Source: Paralvinella palmiformis (Eukaryota; Annelida; Polychaeta; Terebellida; Alvinellidae). From it: 64,000 nt of DNA. The stretch is from positions 1,092,001 to 1,156,000 of the forward strand of contig JAODUP010000026.1 in the NCBI GenBank assembly GCA_025642065.1. Reading direction: 5' to 3'. Made by a program: the position numbers and the translations under genes. Under the pieces are notes generated by a model. The model was given only the letters and a program-made list of their open reading frames with translations. It did not search any database and was not told the origin of the DNA. This document shows positions 1 to 11,602 of this stretch, piece after piece. Position 1 is the stretch's first letter; every line of letters begins with the position of its first letter.

Positions 1-296
1 TCTCATCGTTTTTAGGTGCTTCTTTAAAATACATACATATTATATTTGAAAAAGTCATGTACGTTAATTATCATGAAAATTGTGCGCAACGTCACAAGCA
101 TAACTAAACAAATTAATTTCGAGCACGCAATCGAAGATTTTCTCAACACAATCATAAAGTAAATATTAAGGTGAATGCAATGTGCAGTTTAGCGAAAATT
201 GTAATGTAAAAATATATCTTTAAATTGTAAAAACTTTTCTGCATGCCTAGATAGTCTTACTTTTGAACAACAGGGTCCCATAGTATAGTTTCGAAA
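1..296. other. AT-rich intergenic sequence
   Basis: No coding exon, RNA gene or clear repeat is seen here. Confidence 0.5.
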
Positions 297-302
297 ATGC
301 CA

Positions 303-556
303 CATATATTTCCAGTATCTATAAATATATTTCCAGTATCTATTAATATATTTCCAGTATCTATAAATATATTTCCAGTATCTATAAATATATTTCCAGT
401 ATCTATAAATATATTTCCAGTATCTATAAACATATTTCCAGTATCTATAAATATATTTCCAGTATCTATAAATATATTTCCAGTATCTATAAATATATTT
501 CCAGTATCTATAAATATATTTCCAGTATCTATAAATATATTTCCAGTATCTATAAC
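303..556. repeat. 21-bp minisatellite, 12 copies
   Basis: The unit TTTCCAGTATCTATAAATATA is repeated 12 times almost perfectly, with rare A/T or A/C changes. As 21 is a multiple of three, both strands stay open and produce spurious ORFs with a seven-residue period. There is no start context or homology to suggest a real protein. Confidence 0.93.
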
Positions 557-674
557 ATATATTTTCATATATATATATATAAAATTATATTATAAATATA
601 TATATATATATATATTTAAAAATCTAGGTATATATATATATATATATATATATTATTTATATATATTTAAAATC

Positions 675-735
<61 letters not shown>
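557..735. repeat. (TA)n-rich tract
   Basis: Long runs of TA interrupted by short AT-rich words directly follow the minisatellite. Confidence 0.9.
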
Positions 736-736
<1 letters not shown>

Positions 737-1602
737 GACACTGATAAATAAAATATAAGCGTCACCCCAAATAAAACTACTTCGTTAGAAGTAAAAATAG
801 TTAGTTGAAATTTTACTTGTTACTTCCAATTACTTGGGGGGAACTACTCAAGTAGAGTAATGAAATAGTTTTACTTCGTTACATCACACCGGTGGTGGTA
901 TTGTTCTTTTTTAAGTGACAATTCAAATAAACATCCTTTTTTCCAATAATGGCCTAAATTCTCTTGATCCGGATTTAATGGGCAGTGAATATTTGACTTC
1001 ATTTGATTATTCCAGAAACACCCACATATGTTAGATAAGCTGCATAGGAAGATGGAGAAAATAAAATATGTTATATACCGTGAAAAATGGTCCAGGATCT
1101 CTACCAATCTGAACAATTCAGGCTTTTCTTATAGCTTTCTCCTTACGTAACCGATGATAGTATATGCCTTGTGTTGTTCTTGAACCATTAAAACATTGTG
1201 GAACACAACAGTGTTTGTGTGTGCCATCTAATGAAGCCATATATTCACTGTATGTGGCCGTTACCAGAGACGCTATGTTTGGAATTCATCCTGAAACCCC
1301 CACAGAGCCTCATTCTAGATTGGGATATCCCAGTATGCATAAATATTGAGAGAGGACTATGGTACTTGGGCTCTAATGACGGTATATGTTCCACATTGTA
1401 TATATTGTGAATATAGTGGCAAAATATTTGTATGGGGTATTAGCCTTAATCTTGGCGTCGACAGCCTTAAAGGAACAGCTCACTCTCAGATAATATGATT
1501 TAAATGTGTAATGCTTATAAACGTAATCCTAAATCCCATAATAATAATAATCCCAAACTCTATCTAGCTGATACGACAGAAATAAGGCAATAAGCCTAAT
1601 TA
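736..1602. other. Intergenic sequence without recognisable features
   Basis: Short ORFs on both strands show no homology I recognise. Nothing further is seen. Confidence 0.4.
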
Positions 1603-2153
1603 CTGGAGGGTAGCCATTACGGATTCATCGAATGCCAGATTGGATGGCGGGAAGGGAAAAACGTATCCTGTTCTGACCTCAGATAGCACAAGGATAATAT
1701 AGCCATCTCGATCCCGATCAAGTCAGGTCACAGATATCCTGGTGACCTTATCTACACCCGCGCTCAATCTAATAACATATATAGTTACTATTAACTGACA
1801 TTGGTAGGTTCAATTATTTAAATCTGACAGCTCGGTAGAAGCTTTTTGTTACAAGAGTATAAAACAATCGTATTAAGGAATTTCGCTTTATTTAGCTATT
1901 TCATTAATATAGAAGGCTACTTCGATCAACTGTACTGTAATATTCGTAAATACGCTTTTCGTTTCTGTATGACCCCTGTAATGGCCTGTTTAGATTGTTA
2001 TAAACTATAATAATAAATGTTAATAGCCGATTAATCGGTACTTTGAAGTGGATTATTTAATATATGGTTGATTGTGTTCATATTTTGATATCATTTATAA
2101 TTTGTGTGAGCATATTTGTATTAGTCCTGAAACTTTGAAATGAAGGGATTGCG
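1603..2153 (+). repeat. Interspersed repeat family R1, copy 1
   Basis: About 550 bp that aligns with 50997-51553 in the same orientation. Both begin with GGAGGGTAG..CATTA, share ATGGCGGGAAGG, GATCAACT.TACTGT and CATATTTGTATTAGT, and end near TTTGAAATG.AAGGGA. The copies are diverged and have indels. No coding potential is seen. It is a probable old mobile-element remnant immediately upstream of CAMLG exon 1. Confidence 0.65.
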
Positions 2154-2493
2154 TCGCCTATCATGGGTTTATTTTTTTTAGTTTGGAGTTGCAGTATTTC
2201 CAAAAAGCTTTGGGGAACAGACTTAATTCACATTTCGGGCAAGATCTCTCTCAAAGTTTTTACATACTCTAGTTGACGTGTGAGTTTGGAAAGATCGTTC
2301 TTGACTTGACAGGTTCTCTTTTAGCTACTCTTATATTTTCCCTCCAGAATAAAAAAAAATCATAAAGATCCGTTATCTAACGGAATTACTACTTATAAGA
2401 TCTAAAATATCCCTTTCTGGCATTATCGAATCTAGCACCAAAAGCCTTATTTAGATGGAAATTAGTATAACCTTTCGATAATAAACGATCAAT

Positions 2494-2602
2494 ATGGAAA
2501 ATGGGAGGCTTTCTGCAGAAGAAATTAGACGGGAGAAACGTCGGCAGAAGATACTTTTGAATAGTAATGATCGAATGAAAAAGATAATTTCAGGTTCTTC
2601 AG
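2494..2602 (+). CDS. CAMLG: CAMLG exon 1 (basic TRC40-binding motif)
   Basis: ATG at 2494 opens 36 codons plus one base and ends at donor GTACAG (2603). The exon encodes the Arg/Lys-rich segment with RREKRRQK followed by LLNSNDRMKKI. The residual G joins AT from 8702 to make GAT (Asp37). It is too short to stand out as an ORF. It was found by looking for the N-terminus of the downstream CAMLG exons. An alternative donor GTTCTT at 2594 exists in the same exon but would break the frame. Confidence 0.82.
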
Positions 2603-5600
2603 GTACAGCCAATTACAGGATAATATTTAATCTGTCATATTATATACAAGTTATTAGAGAATATTCGTGAGCGATAATACGATTATTGACTCAATGACTA
2701 TTAGATACATTAAGTCAGTGATTGACTGGCTGAGCATCAAAACTTTCTACCCCTTTACAGGATTCAACCAATAATTCTTGTCAGTAAGTAGGACTTACAT
2801 CGATCTCGGCCCATCAATATTGGTCCACGTCGATCTCGGCCCATCTATTTAGTTGTTACTGTTAGTGTTACGAATTACGTGGATTGCGGACCATGTCGAA
2901 TGTGGCCCATGTATAATACGGATCATCTAGTCTATTTCGTAATTTTATAATATGTTGCACGTAAAAACCAATGATCATTTCACATCTTCTTAAATGAATA
3001 CGCCATTGTAGGTACGTGACAAAAAAATTAAATTAAAGATAGAGCACCAATTTTTAATACCGATTGAAGAACAAGAATCAAACATTCCAATGGCATCTGT
3101 TTCATGATTATAGCTCAAATATTAAGGAAGTTAGAGACTTTTACTTCTTCAAAAATGTCAAATTTATGGTTACTTATTTAACATGGGAAGGTCTGTGACC
3201 TCAAATCCAATTTTCACAAAAAATGTACATTGCTCTCTTAATATTCAATGAAATAGCTTGTCTAAATAACTAATTGATGTCTAAATAACTAATGGATGTC
3301 TAAATAACTAATTGATGTCTAAAATAAATTTGATGTCTAAAAAATTAAATGTCTAAATATTTAAATAAGTAACTGATGGCCAAACAACTAACTGATATCT
3401 AAATAACTATCTGATATCTAAATAAATAACTAATTTCTAAATAGTTAATTGATATATAAAAAAATTATTAATGTCTAAAAAAGTAATTGATGTCTAAAAA
3501 AGTAATTGATGTCTAAAAAAGTAAATAACTAAATATTTAAATAAGTAACTGGTGTCTAAATAACTAACTGATGGCTAAAAAACTAACAAATGTCTACTAC
3601 ACTGTCATATGTTTCGTCCATTTGCCAGTATGCGACCATATACATGTTTCTAGGTGGATTTGGCAACGGCGAACCAGAAAAATCGCGGCCGGCCAAATAC
3701 TATTCCGCAAGCTATTACAGACGTTCGAATGTACATACGACTATAAAACTTTCAGCAAATTAAACTTTAGAACATTATCTACATTTTGTATATGTTTGTA
3801 TTTATTTTAAAAGATTTGTTCAAGCTAATTTAGATGGCTATTGTCAATATGTAACTTCACCATTAATTAAATTTACGGCCGATCATTAAAATTCGAAAAC
3901 GAGGCTAAAGTATGGAAAACCCCTGACATCATCCACCAGTCAAACCAATAAGAACACCTGTATAGGCGTCATGAATATTCATGAAAGGGGTACCCCCCGA
4001 AACGATCCGAAAGAAATGTCGATCCCCGCGGTGCTGGCTCTGTCCACGATCCAGAACGAAGAGCCATTTATACGCACGTACCTAGCCATTGTAATAAAAC
4101 GAAAGCGAAATGTTACAAAAGAAAATGTTAAGAATAAATAGTTTGCATAATTTGATTTAAAGATAACTAGTTTAGTAGTTAGTATCCTTAAGTGGTATAC
4201 AAAGACCTTAGCATAGGGCCTAGCCCTGTTGGTCAATGCTTTTGTGGAATAAAATATGTTTAAACTAGGCCTACGCGCTCGACAAGTGATGTATAGCCAT
4301 ACATTAGCTACTCAAAATAATGCATTAATTAAACCTCACTTCACATATTGTATATCAGTTTGGGGAAACTAAATCAACTTATGAATATTTTATTATAAGA
4401 AGAAATTTTCTCAAATGTCAATAAGATATAATTTCAAAGCAAAAAACTAACAGTTGGTCTAAAGTTTCGATTAGGTGTTAATTATTGGATAGGAGGAGGT
4501 TTATTCCAGCCAGTCAAGGACAAATCAATAGCAAGACATATTAGTGACACACATACCACCAATACACATCGACAAATGATTAATCAGAACCCCATTTAAT
4601 TGCAAGAGTGATCCGCATTCTGTGTTATCACAGTTATATATTATGTAAAATTAAGTAATGACCGGCCTAATTAATATATGTGTTTCTGTACAAAAATAAA
4701 ATGTTACATGAATGTCTACGTGCTTTTATGCTTTCTAATTATACAAGATCGCCAACCCCACCTCCGACCACTGAACTATCGGCTATCCTGCCACATTGCC
4801 AATTACAGAGAATGGTCCTCAACTTTGAGAATGCTACATGGAGGGCAGCCCACGTGGTGTTCCCAACTGTAGGAGTTGAAGGGGGTGCACCTTCCATTTT
4901 ACACAGGCAAAAAGTTATCAGGGTTCAAACAGGGCTAAAAATTAAGTGTGATTTCAAAAGTTGCATAATTAGAGTTACCCCATGGCACCTTAAAGTGGTG
5001 TAACTCTGAAAATATTTGTTAGTGAATGATAATATATATATATATATATGTATATATATTCCATGGAACAGATGAAACATAACAGTGGTGTACATAATAT
5101 ACCTACCTATTCACCTAATCCCCTGGTTGAAAAAAACACAGGTGTGTGAAGATAGGCGACATCCAAAACCGTATTTACATTGAACAGTTTAATCCAAAAT
5201 GGGCCCAAATCAACATGTATTGATGAGACTCACGTTGACCTAGGCCTACTTGATCTCAGCCCAATGACATTATGGTATGACCAACTATTTTAATGTTAAT
5301 CCACTTGGAATACGTGGGCTGAGATCGACGAGGGCCCACATTGACGGACCCCAGTAAGTAAATCTATAAACATTCTTTAGTACCAATTACAACATAAGTA
5401 ACTATCAGCCTCAATTAAGCCACCCGAGCTCATTTGCGAATTAGGAATAATACAATTTTATCATAGTCAAGTCGGCCCACTCCAGTCAACAGTGCTGGTC
5501 ACAGTGGCAAGTACAGAACTTCAGGTGTATATTGATTGTGGTCGCAGCTTACATCTTCTTGGTTTCATTTTGCCTCACTTTACTCTATTATTATCCCTGA

Positions 5601-7765
5601 CAAAGCCCTGTTTCATTTCAACACACACCTCAACCCACAGGGGAGCATTAAATGCATGCTGCCATTATAGGCACAATGTATTACTCAGATACCTAGACAT
5701 CACATCCTGTCAGGTTCTCATTTCTGGTTGAGTGAACCAGTCGCAACATGACAGCATTGCAGCTCTGGAACCTATGACCCTTGGGTTATGAGTCCTATGC
5801 TCTGTGACTAACTGGGTCATCACAATCTGACAGTAACATGTATCATGAGGGTATTATACCTTAATATGCATCTCAAATTTATGTTTTTTTTATAAATAGC
5901 ATTTAAATCTTACAAATTTGGGTTGTTTTAATATCAAATTTACAATATGTTACTAACCTAACAATTGGTACGGAATAAACGGTCTTTATAATGGCAACAG
6001 TTGTTAACAATAAGTACTATTACAGGGAGCCATGTATGCAACTGATCTTTAACTTTACTCAATCTTATTGGAGTGGTAGCAGTCATTTTCTAGATCATAC
6101 ATGGCCATGTACGCTGGCTATTTTGATTTCATCTTTCTTAATATCCGAGAATTACATGAAGAGGGTCCATGAGGAAGGATGAAACATATAAAATTCTCCC
6201 TCCCCCAACATAAAACTGTACCCTGTCAGCAAAACACACTCATGACCATAACCTGATATGTTTTCAGCTAATAACTTTTGCAATGCCACTGGCTTAGAGA
6301 TATTTTATATAATTTAAATAATTTGGTTTTAAGAACCTTACCAAATACTTCTTGACATTATTAGATGACGTATTCCACAGCCTGTGAGCTAATGCTCAGA
6401 AATATTTCTCTCCTTATGTACATTGCTCTATGGCTTTTTGGCACCCTCACAAGTGAACAAGACTTAGATCGCACCAGTCTCACTCTTGTATATACTTTTG
6501 GATCAGATCCCTTAGAAACAGTGATGCTGTTCCACTTAGTACTTTGAATGTGTGAAACATTATCCTGTATAGCTATCTGAAATGTACAGGAAGCCAGTGC
6601 AGTTGGGGGGAAAACTGGTGTTATGTGTTCCCTTTTGTGAGTGCATGTCACCGTATGTCCAGCCAGACATGGGGTCAATTTCACATCAAATTTATCAATT
6701 CAATTTTTACCTACTACTTTTTATCAGGAGTAGGCACTCCAAGTACCTACTTGGAATACCTACTCTGAATAGTTTATATTCCAAGTAGGATTGTCATGAA
6801 AGAAATATTTCTGGTTTAAAAAATAAAATCAAAAATTAATATGTGGATTTAATTTTTGTTGTAATAAACTTCAGTTCCAGTTCCAAATTTATCAATTTCA
6901 ATTCCATTTAAAAGAAGCAATTCCAATTTTGGAATTGCCCATCAATCCCGGATTCAATTAAACTGTGTCCAGCAATACACACCAACTGAAGTATGTTTGG
7001 GAAGAGTTGCTTGTAATTCTTTGCCAACAGCTTATAAAGGTGATGCATGGTGCCTAACTCTAATGGGTACACAATAACAATGTATATTTAATAAAGTACC
7101 CTTACTAGCAGGAGTCATTCAGATGTGCTGTACAAATAATATGTAATATAATAATACCAGAAATAATATGTTTGTAAAAGATAATTATTATTTATCTGTG
7201 AAAGCAACCTTGAACAGATGTGTTTTTAGAATGGATTTTAAAAAAATCAAGAGATGAAACATTTCTAATATCTCCTGGCAACCTATTCCACAAAGTGGGG
7301 GCTGCAACTCTAAATGCACAATCACCATATGACTTGAGCTGAGACACGGGAACCTGCAATTCTTATGTAACAATTTCCAATAGAATTCATACACATGTAC
7401 CGAATTACCCTTCCAAGTAGAAAGTAGGGGCCTTCATGGTCTAACTCCTAGTGCGTTGGACCACAGAAAACTACTACCTGAGTTCGAATCTTGATGTGGG
7501 CATATCTGAAGGGTGTTTCATCTTTCACTTCGCTTCATTACCTTTGGAGGTCACTCGGTACATTTAGCCTACCTTGGGCACAAAAGTGGCCTTAAAACAT
7601 CAATCATCATCATCATCCAAGTAGAAAGTGTATACATGTAGTATTATTTTTTTTAATTCATCAAAACCAGAACATTGAAATGCACCAGGACACTTTAAAG
7701 TTGCTATGTTTTTCACATGTTATAGGTATCTCCATTATAAAGTGATAGGGTGATTAAATGCAATG

Positions 7766-7813
<48 letters not shown>

Positions 7814-9870
7814 TATATGATATACAGTTAAATGAAAATTTATCAAATTTGGCTTGTTTCTGGTCTTTCATGTTTCTGAATACATAGTTCTCCCATTTTT
7901 AGCCACCTCATTAAAACACTTACTCTGCCTACTGCTATTATTTTCCTTGGAACAGATTTGCTGCTATTCTGTAATAATACCACCCAGTTTTTTAATGTGA
8001 TCCACCTCTACTCAATTACTGCCAAATTAATCTGGTCCCCATATAATATTTATCATCAGCTCTCAATCACATCACTAATATAATCTATTCTGATTGGCAA
8101 ACAAATTAATATTACATTAATTGGCTGTCTGAGTTGATTTATGAGCTAATTCACAATAATGTCATTTGATCTGCTTATTATGAACCACCATATACACTAA
8201 ACTGAAGAGAGATTCATGCATATAGCAGAGCAGAAAATTAATCTAAAATAGCCCGTAGCAATTGTTCTTGCCATGTGAAAATAATTTTGCAGGGTGAAAG
8301 GTACTTATGGAGCATTTCATGGTCATTTACTGCGGTGACTGTCAATCATATAAAAACAATATCTGTTGAAAGTTTAGTAATTTAATACACGTTTCATAAG
8401 CTATTTAGGTGATCCTTGGCATTTTCAAGCTTGGTTCTAGTTTCTTTTAACCTGTTGCTTGGCAGCTGTCAGTGTTAATATCAGCACACTAACCATGTTG
8501 CTGAAACTTTTTGTGTACAATGATGTATACAGCTGCTATACATTAAACACTACCCAAAAACAAAACAATAACACACGTTTGCACACAGACAACGTACAGT
8601 CGAGTCCATTATAGTATGAAATCGGATAGACCTTGTATATGTAATATATTTATCATTGCAGATTATGTTTTAAATGACGTTTTGAATTTTATTTGTTCCA
8701 GATGATTCACACAACACAGTTGAAACACTGTCAGTACTGTCAGAGAGAGTGTGGGAACCAGACGTAGCTGCTCTGCCTTCCGAGGAGTCTCTTCCCGCAT
8801 CTAACACTGAAGAGGCTGAACAAAAACCATCAGTTTTGGAACACATGCATAATGAAGATAATTTAAATGTATCAGACCTGAGCGAGTCAACTTCCGATTT
8901 GTTAAATCCGGAAAGGCATAAGTTAGGAGACAGTCAGATATCTGGGAGTGAAGGAAGATTGACAAATAATAATGAGGGGTTCACTTCATTCACCACCGTA
9001 AGAACGCTGCTGGTGTTGGTCAGCGGAATCTTAGTCCGTCTGTCATTTCTCTTCTCGTTCGGAGAACAGTATGTCCAGGTTCGTTTTAGCACGTATTGAC
9101 TCTACGGAAGTTCATTTGTTTGCATTAAGCATTTCTTGTTTATAAGCTGTTATTGTTAAGCATAATTTTGCCTTTGTCTAACATCTCTGTCTGTTTATTT
9201 CACAGACCATCTTCAACCCTTTCATGGCAATGGAAATTGCAATAATTGGATATCAGAAGGCAGTCAATATGGTGAGCATTATCGCATACAATAATAGTTA
9301 TTATTGAGAGCATTAGAAGCCCTAAAACAGAATACATGCATGTGGGTGATGTCAAAGATTTTCCTGGACAAAACCCATCTGGATCGATTTGAAACACATT
9401 TACCATTTATCAACAATCCCATCTCCTAAAGATATGCATATGATATACCTAACAATGACAGCTATTTCAATCAGTGATTTGTAGCTATATATTGTTATTA
9501 TACAAGTGTAATGTTTATCTTTTAATATCTTTAATCAATTTCTGGTTTTCCTGTTATCTGTTATTTTTGGAGAAGAAATTTGATTTGTCTCATGAAATAG
9601 AACTCTGTCTTGATCTGTTTTTTTTATTTCCCTTCAGTATGCTTTGACTTTAGCTGCTGATAACAAATGTTTTTTTTTCCACAATTTATATTCCTACAGG
9701 ATTTTGGTGCTGATGTCAATGGCGGAATATGGTTGTCTACGTTAGTCCTGGCTGGCTTTAAACCAGAAATAATTACTTCATACAAGACCGTCATGGGGAT
9801 ATTGTCTGCTGTAGGAATGGACTTCACGTTGTATTTGCTGGGGATAATAATAACGCACATCATGATCTGA
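2494..9870 (+). CDS. CAMLG: CAMLG/GET2-like ER receptor subunit for tail-anchored proteins (4 exons, whole gene span)
   Basis: Coding exons are 2494-2602, 8702-9078, 9206-9271 and 9700-9870, which join to 723 nt (240 aa plus TGA). All introns are GT-AG and all phases match. By family knowledge CAMLG (GET2) works with GET1/WRB in the ER membrane and receives tail-anchored proteins from the TRC40/GET3 ATPase. Residues 11-30 hold a basic motif (IRREKRRQKILLNSNDRMKK) that resembles the conserved CAMLG/GET2 N-terminus known to contact TRC40. Residues ~38-130 are acidic and Ser-rich, probably a disordered linker. Three hydrophobic segments follow at about 134-154, 165-184 and 212-238. The block FGEQYVQ-TIFNPF and the following LxxAGFKPEIITSYKTVMG match vertebrate CAMLG FGKYVSIFAPF and [20 protein letters not shown] from memory. 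It is shorter than the ~296-aa human protein, mostly in the linker. Identity is inferred by motif recognition, not by search. Confidence 0.85.
3255..3570. repeat. Diverged ~18-bp tandem array
   Basis: Variants of CTAAATAACTAATTGATGT recur about 16 times with frequent substitutions and small deletions. It is A/T-rich and non-coding. Confidence 0.8.
6660..6965 (+). repeat. Interspersed repeat family R2, copy 1
   Basis: About 300 bp similar to 10405-10722 in the same orientation. Shared blocks include AGACATGGGGTCA / AGATATGGGGTCA, TAGTTTATATTC, GGAAATATTTCTG-like sequence and AAATTTATCAATTTCAATTCCATTT. No protein is encoded. Confidence 0.7.
7413..7629 (+). mobile_element. tRNA-derived SINE (family S1) with 13-bp target-site duplication
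   Basis: The element is at 7426-7616. It starts with a tRNA-like head (degraded A box, B box GAGTTCGAATCTTG) and continues with the family body (CTGAAGGGTGTTTCATCTTTCACTTCGC ... CACAAAAGTGGCC). It ends in a CATCATCATC tail. The flanks are perfect direct repeats CCAAGTAGAAAGT at 7413-7425 and 7617-7629. It lies in CAMLG intron 1. Confidence 0.9.
7767..7815. repeat. (TA)n(CA)n microsatellite
   Basis: Alternating TA followed by CA dinucleotides. Confidence 0.9.
8702..9078 (+). CDS. CAMLG: CAMLG exon 2 (acidic linker and first membrane segment)
   Basis: The acceptor is TTTGTTCCAG at 8692-8701 and the donor is CAG|GTTCGT at 9078/9079. It encodes residues 37-162, an acidic Ser-rich stretch and then a hydrophobic segment around TLLVLVSGILVRLSFLF. 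Confidence 0.85.
9206..9271 (+). CDS. CAMLG: CAMLG exon 3
   Basis: This is a 66-nt phase-0 exon between acceptor TTATTTCACAG and donor ATG|GTGAGC. It encodes TIFNPFMAMEIAIIGYQKAV followed by NM, residues 163-184, matching the second membrane segment of CAMLG. Confidence 0.85.
9700..9870 (+). CDS. CAMLG: CAMLG exon 4 (terminal exon)
   Basis: The acceptor is ATTCCTACAG at 9690-9699 and the stop is TGA at 9868-9870. It encodes residues 185-240, including GFKPEIITSYKTVMG and a final hydrophobic helix ending ITHIMI. An ATTAAA at 10287-10292 is a plausible polyadenylation signal, which would give a 3' UTR of about 430 nt. Confidence 0.85.
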   Translation, partial: DFGADVNGGIWLSTLVLAGFKPEIITSYKTVMGILSAVGMDFTLYLLGIIITHIMI

Positions 9871-10286
9871 TTGTGATAACGTGTTCATTAATATATGTTT
9901 ATTAATATCCAATTAACCCCTTTACCGTGGCGCAGATGGTATACGAATCTGCTGCTGCTCCTCTTCTGAAATGGGGCACGTATTGGATGTGTTGATCTTA
10001 AAGTACATCCATCTTCTGTGAACATGGATCAAATCCTTTCTATGCACATTCCAGCCAGTGCATTATTCAGTGTATTATGAGATGATGTGCAAAGCGGCGT
10101 AGAAACTATTATGTGTGCCAGTTAACTTAAAGTAACCTGGCCAACGTTATGGTTTGTGCTTCAGCAGGAAAGTTATTTATTACTCAATGACAAGTTTGTT
10201 GATGGTGTCTGTGGCATATAATTTTGCGCATGTTTGGTATAATCCTATCAATATGTATATTGTTTTGTTCTTGAGCCGATCTGCTT

Positions 10287-10292
10287 ATTAAA
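10287..10292 (+). terminator. Candidate CAMLG polyadenylation signal ATTAAA
   Basis: ATTAAA followed by T-rich sequence about 420 bases after the CAMLG stop. It is one of the first canonical-variant signals downstream. No transcript evidence is available. Confidence 0.35.
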
Positions 10293-10404
10293 TTTTATTC
10301 ACCTCGTGTGATGATAATTAATATACTGTTGTATGTGAGTGAGATTCATCTGTATTGGGGTAATGTTTTTCGTTTGGGGTAACCATCTTTTGTTGCCATT
10401 TCAA

Positions 10405-10722
10405 GCAGATATGGGGTCAGTTCTATTTTGTCAATTCCACATCAGATTTATCAATTTCAATTCCATTTTTCTACTCCAATCACTGATTAGAGTAGGTACT
10501 CGTACTACCTTACTTGAAATATCTACTCTGAGTAGTTTATATTCTAATTAGGAATGGTCATGGAAGAAATATTTCTGAAATAAAAAATTAAATGGTAAAT
10601 TAATTTGTGGATTTAATTCTTTTGGTAGCAAACTTCAATTCCAAATTTATCAATTTCAATTCCATTTTGTTATAAACAATTCCGCAATTGAATTGACCCC
10701 CCATGTCTGATTTCAAGAATAA
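10405..10722 (+). repeat. Interspersed repeat family R2, copy 2
   Basis: Aligns with 6660-6965 in the same orientation, about 70-80 percent similar by eye. The core contains ATCAATTTCAATTCCATTT twice. It is located about 540 bases after the CAMLG stop. Confidence 0.7.
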
Positions 10723-11591
10723 TTGAGATGTTAAAACTATACCTAAAATATCAAGTAATGGATTAATAATTGTACATTTACAGCTCATGCTTTGTGGAAT
10801 AGGTTGAAGGTGGAATTTGGAAATGCATCATCTCTTGAAAAGTTTAATCCATTTTAACATTCACCTTTTGAGGGTTGCTTTCACCTGTAAATAATACTAA
10901 TCATTCAGATTGCTAGTTCAAGTTACATATTTGAGGCATTGCTGTACAGTGCTTCTGAATAGCTTGTGCTAGAAAAGCGACTTCATTAAGTCTGTACAAT
11001 TATCATTATTATATTATAATATACAAATTTAGAACAGATGTCACAACTCCTAATGTCATAACTTATTTTTTACCTTATTGATAACTCGTAAAATCTAATT
11101 ATAACGATGTTTGTTTTAACTTTTATGCATCAATTTTAGTTCTTCAGAATTGGACCAGTCCTCCTTAACACCCTATCTCCCAAGTGACACTAATCCTTAA
11201 GTTAAACAAAACATTCACTCACTAGTCTTTTGTTAGACATTCATTACAGCTATTGAAGTTAATCAAATATGAACATCATCGATTATAAATTAACCTTTCT
11301 TCCAAATTTACTTAACCGTGTCAGAGATCAGTAAGAATAAAAACAAAAGTCAGACAAGAAACTGAAGAACATGAAGATGACAAGCAAACACATGACTTAC
11401 CAATATATATATATATATATATATATAATAGTTATTGTAAATAGTTTATTCGATGCTGTTTAGTTATGTCTCCTAACCTTACACTAGTAGAGTGTTGTTC
11501 AAAAGGAGAAGTGTTTATATTGAAGAAATTCCCCAGATAAATAGTAAATTATATTTCACACATAATAAATAACATGTACATGGATCATACT

Positions 11592-11602
11592 GTGATTTAT
11601 TG
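11592..11602 (-). terminator. AATAAA overlapping the sirtuin stop codon
   Basis: The - strand reads CAATAAATC across the stop, so the hexamer AATAAA contains the TAA. A second AATAAA occurs about 145 nt downstream near 11447-11452. Either could direct polyadenylation; the second leaves a more normal 3' UTR. Confidence 0.35.

Larger units (their letters stand above)
2603..8701 (+). other. CAMLG intron 1
   Basis: A 6.1-kb intron. It holds a diverged ~18-bp tandem array at 3255-3570, an R2 repeat at 6660-6965, a complete SINE at 7426-7616 and a (TA)n(CA)n tract at 7767-7815. The remainder is AT-rich with no exon that fits the protein. Confidence 0.7.
9871..11596. other. Convergent intergenic region between CAMLG and sirtuin
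   Basis: It contains the likely 3' UTR of both genes, an R2 repeat copy (10405-10722) and a short (TA)n at 11401-11427. No other gene is seen. Confidence 0.6.

Noticed and set aside
303..556. CRISPR-like array
   Set aside because: Units are contiguous 21-mers without spacers. The same applies to the arrays at 19370-19800 and 22305-22640. The genome is animal.
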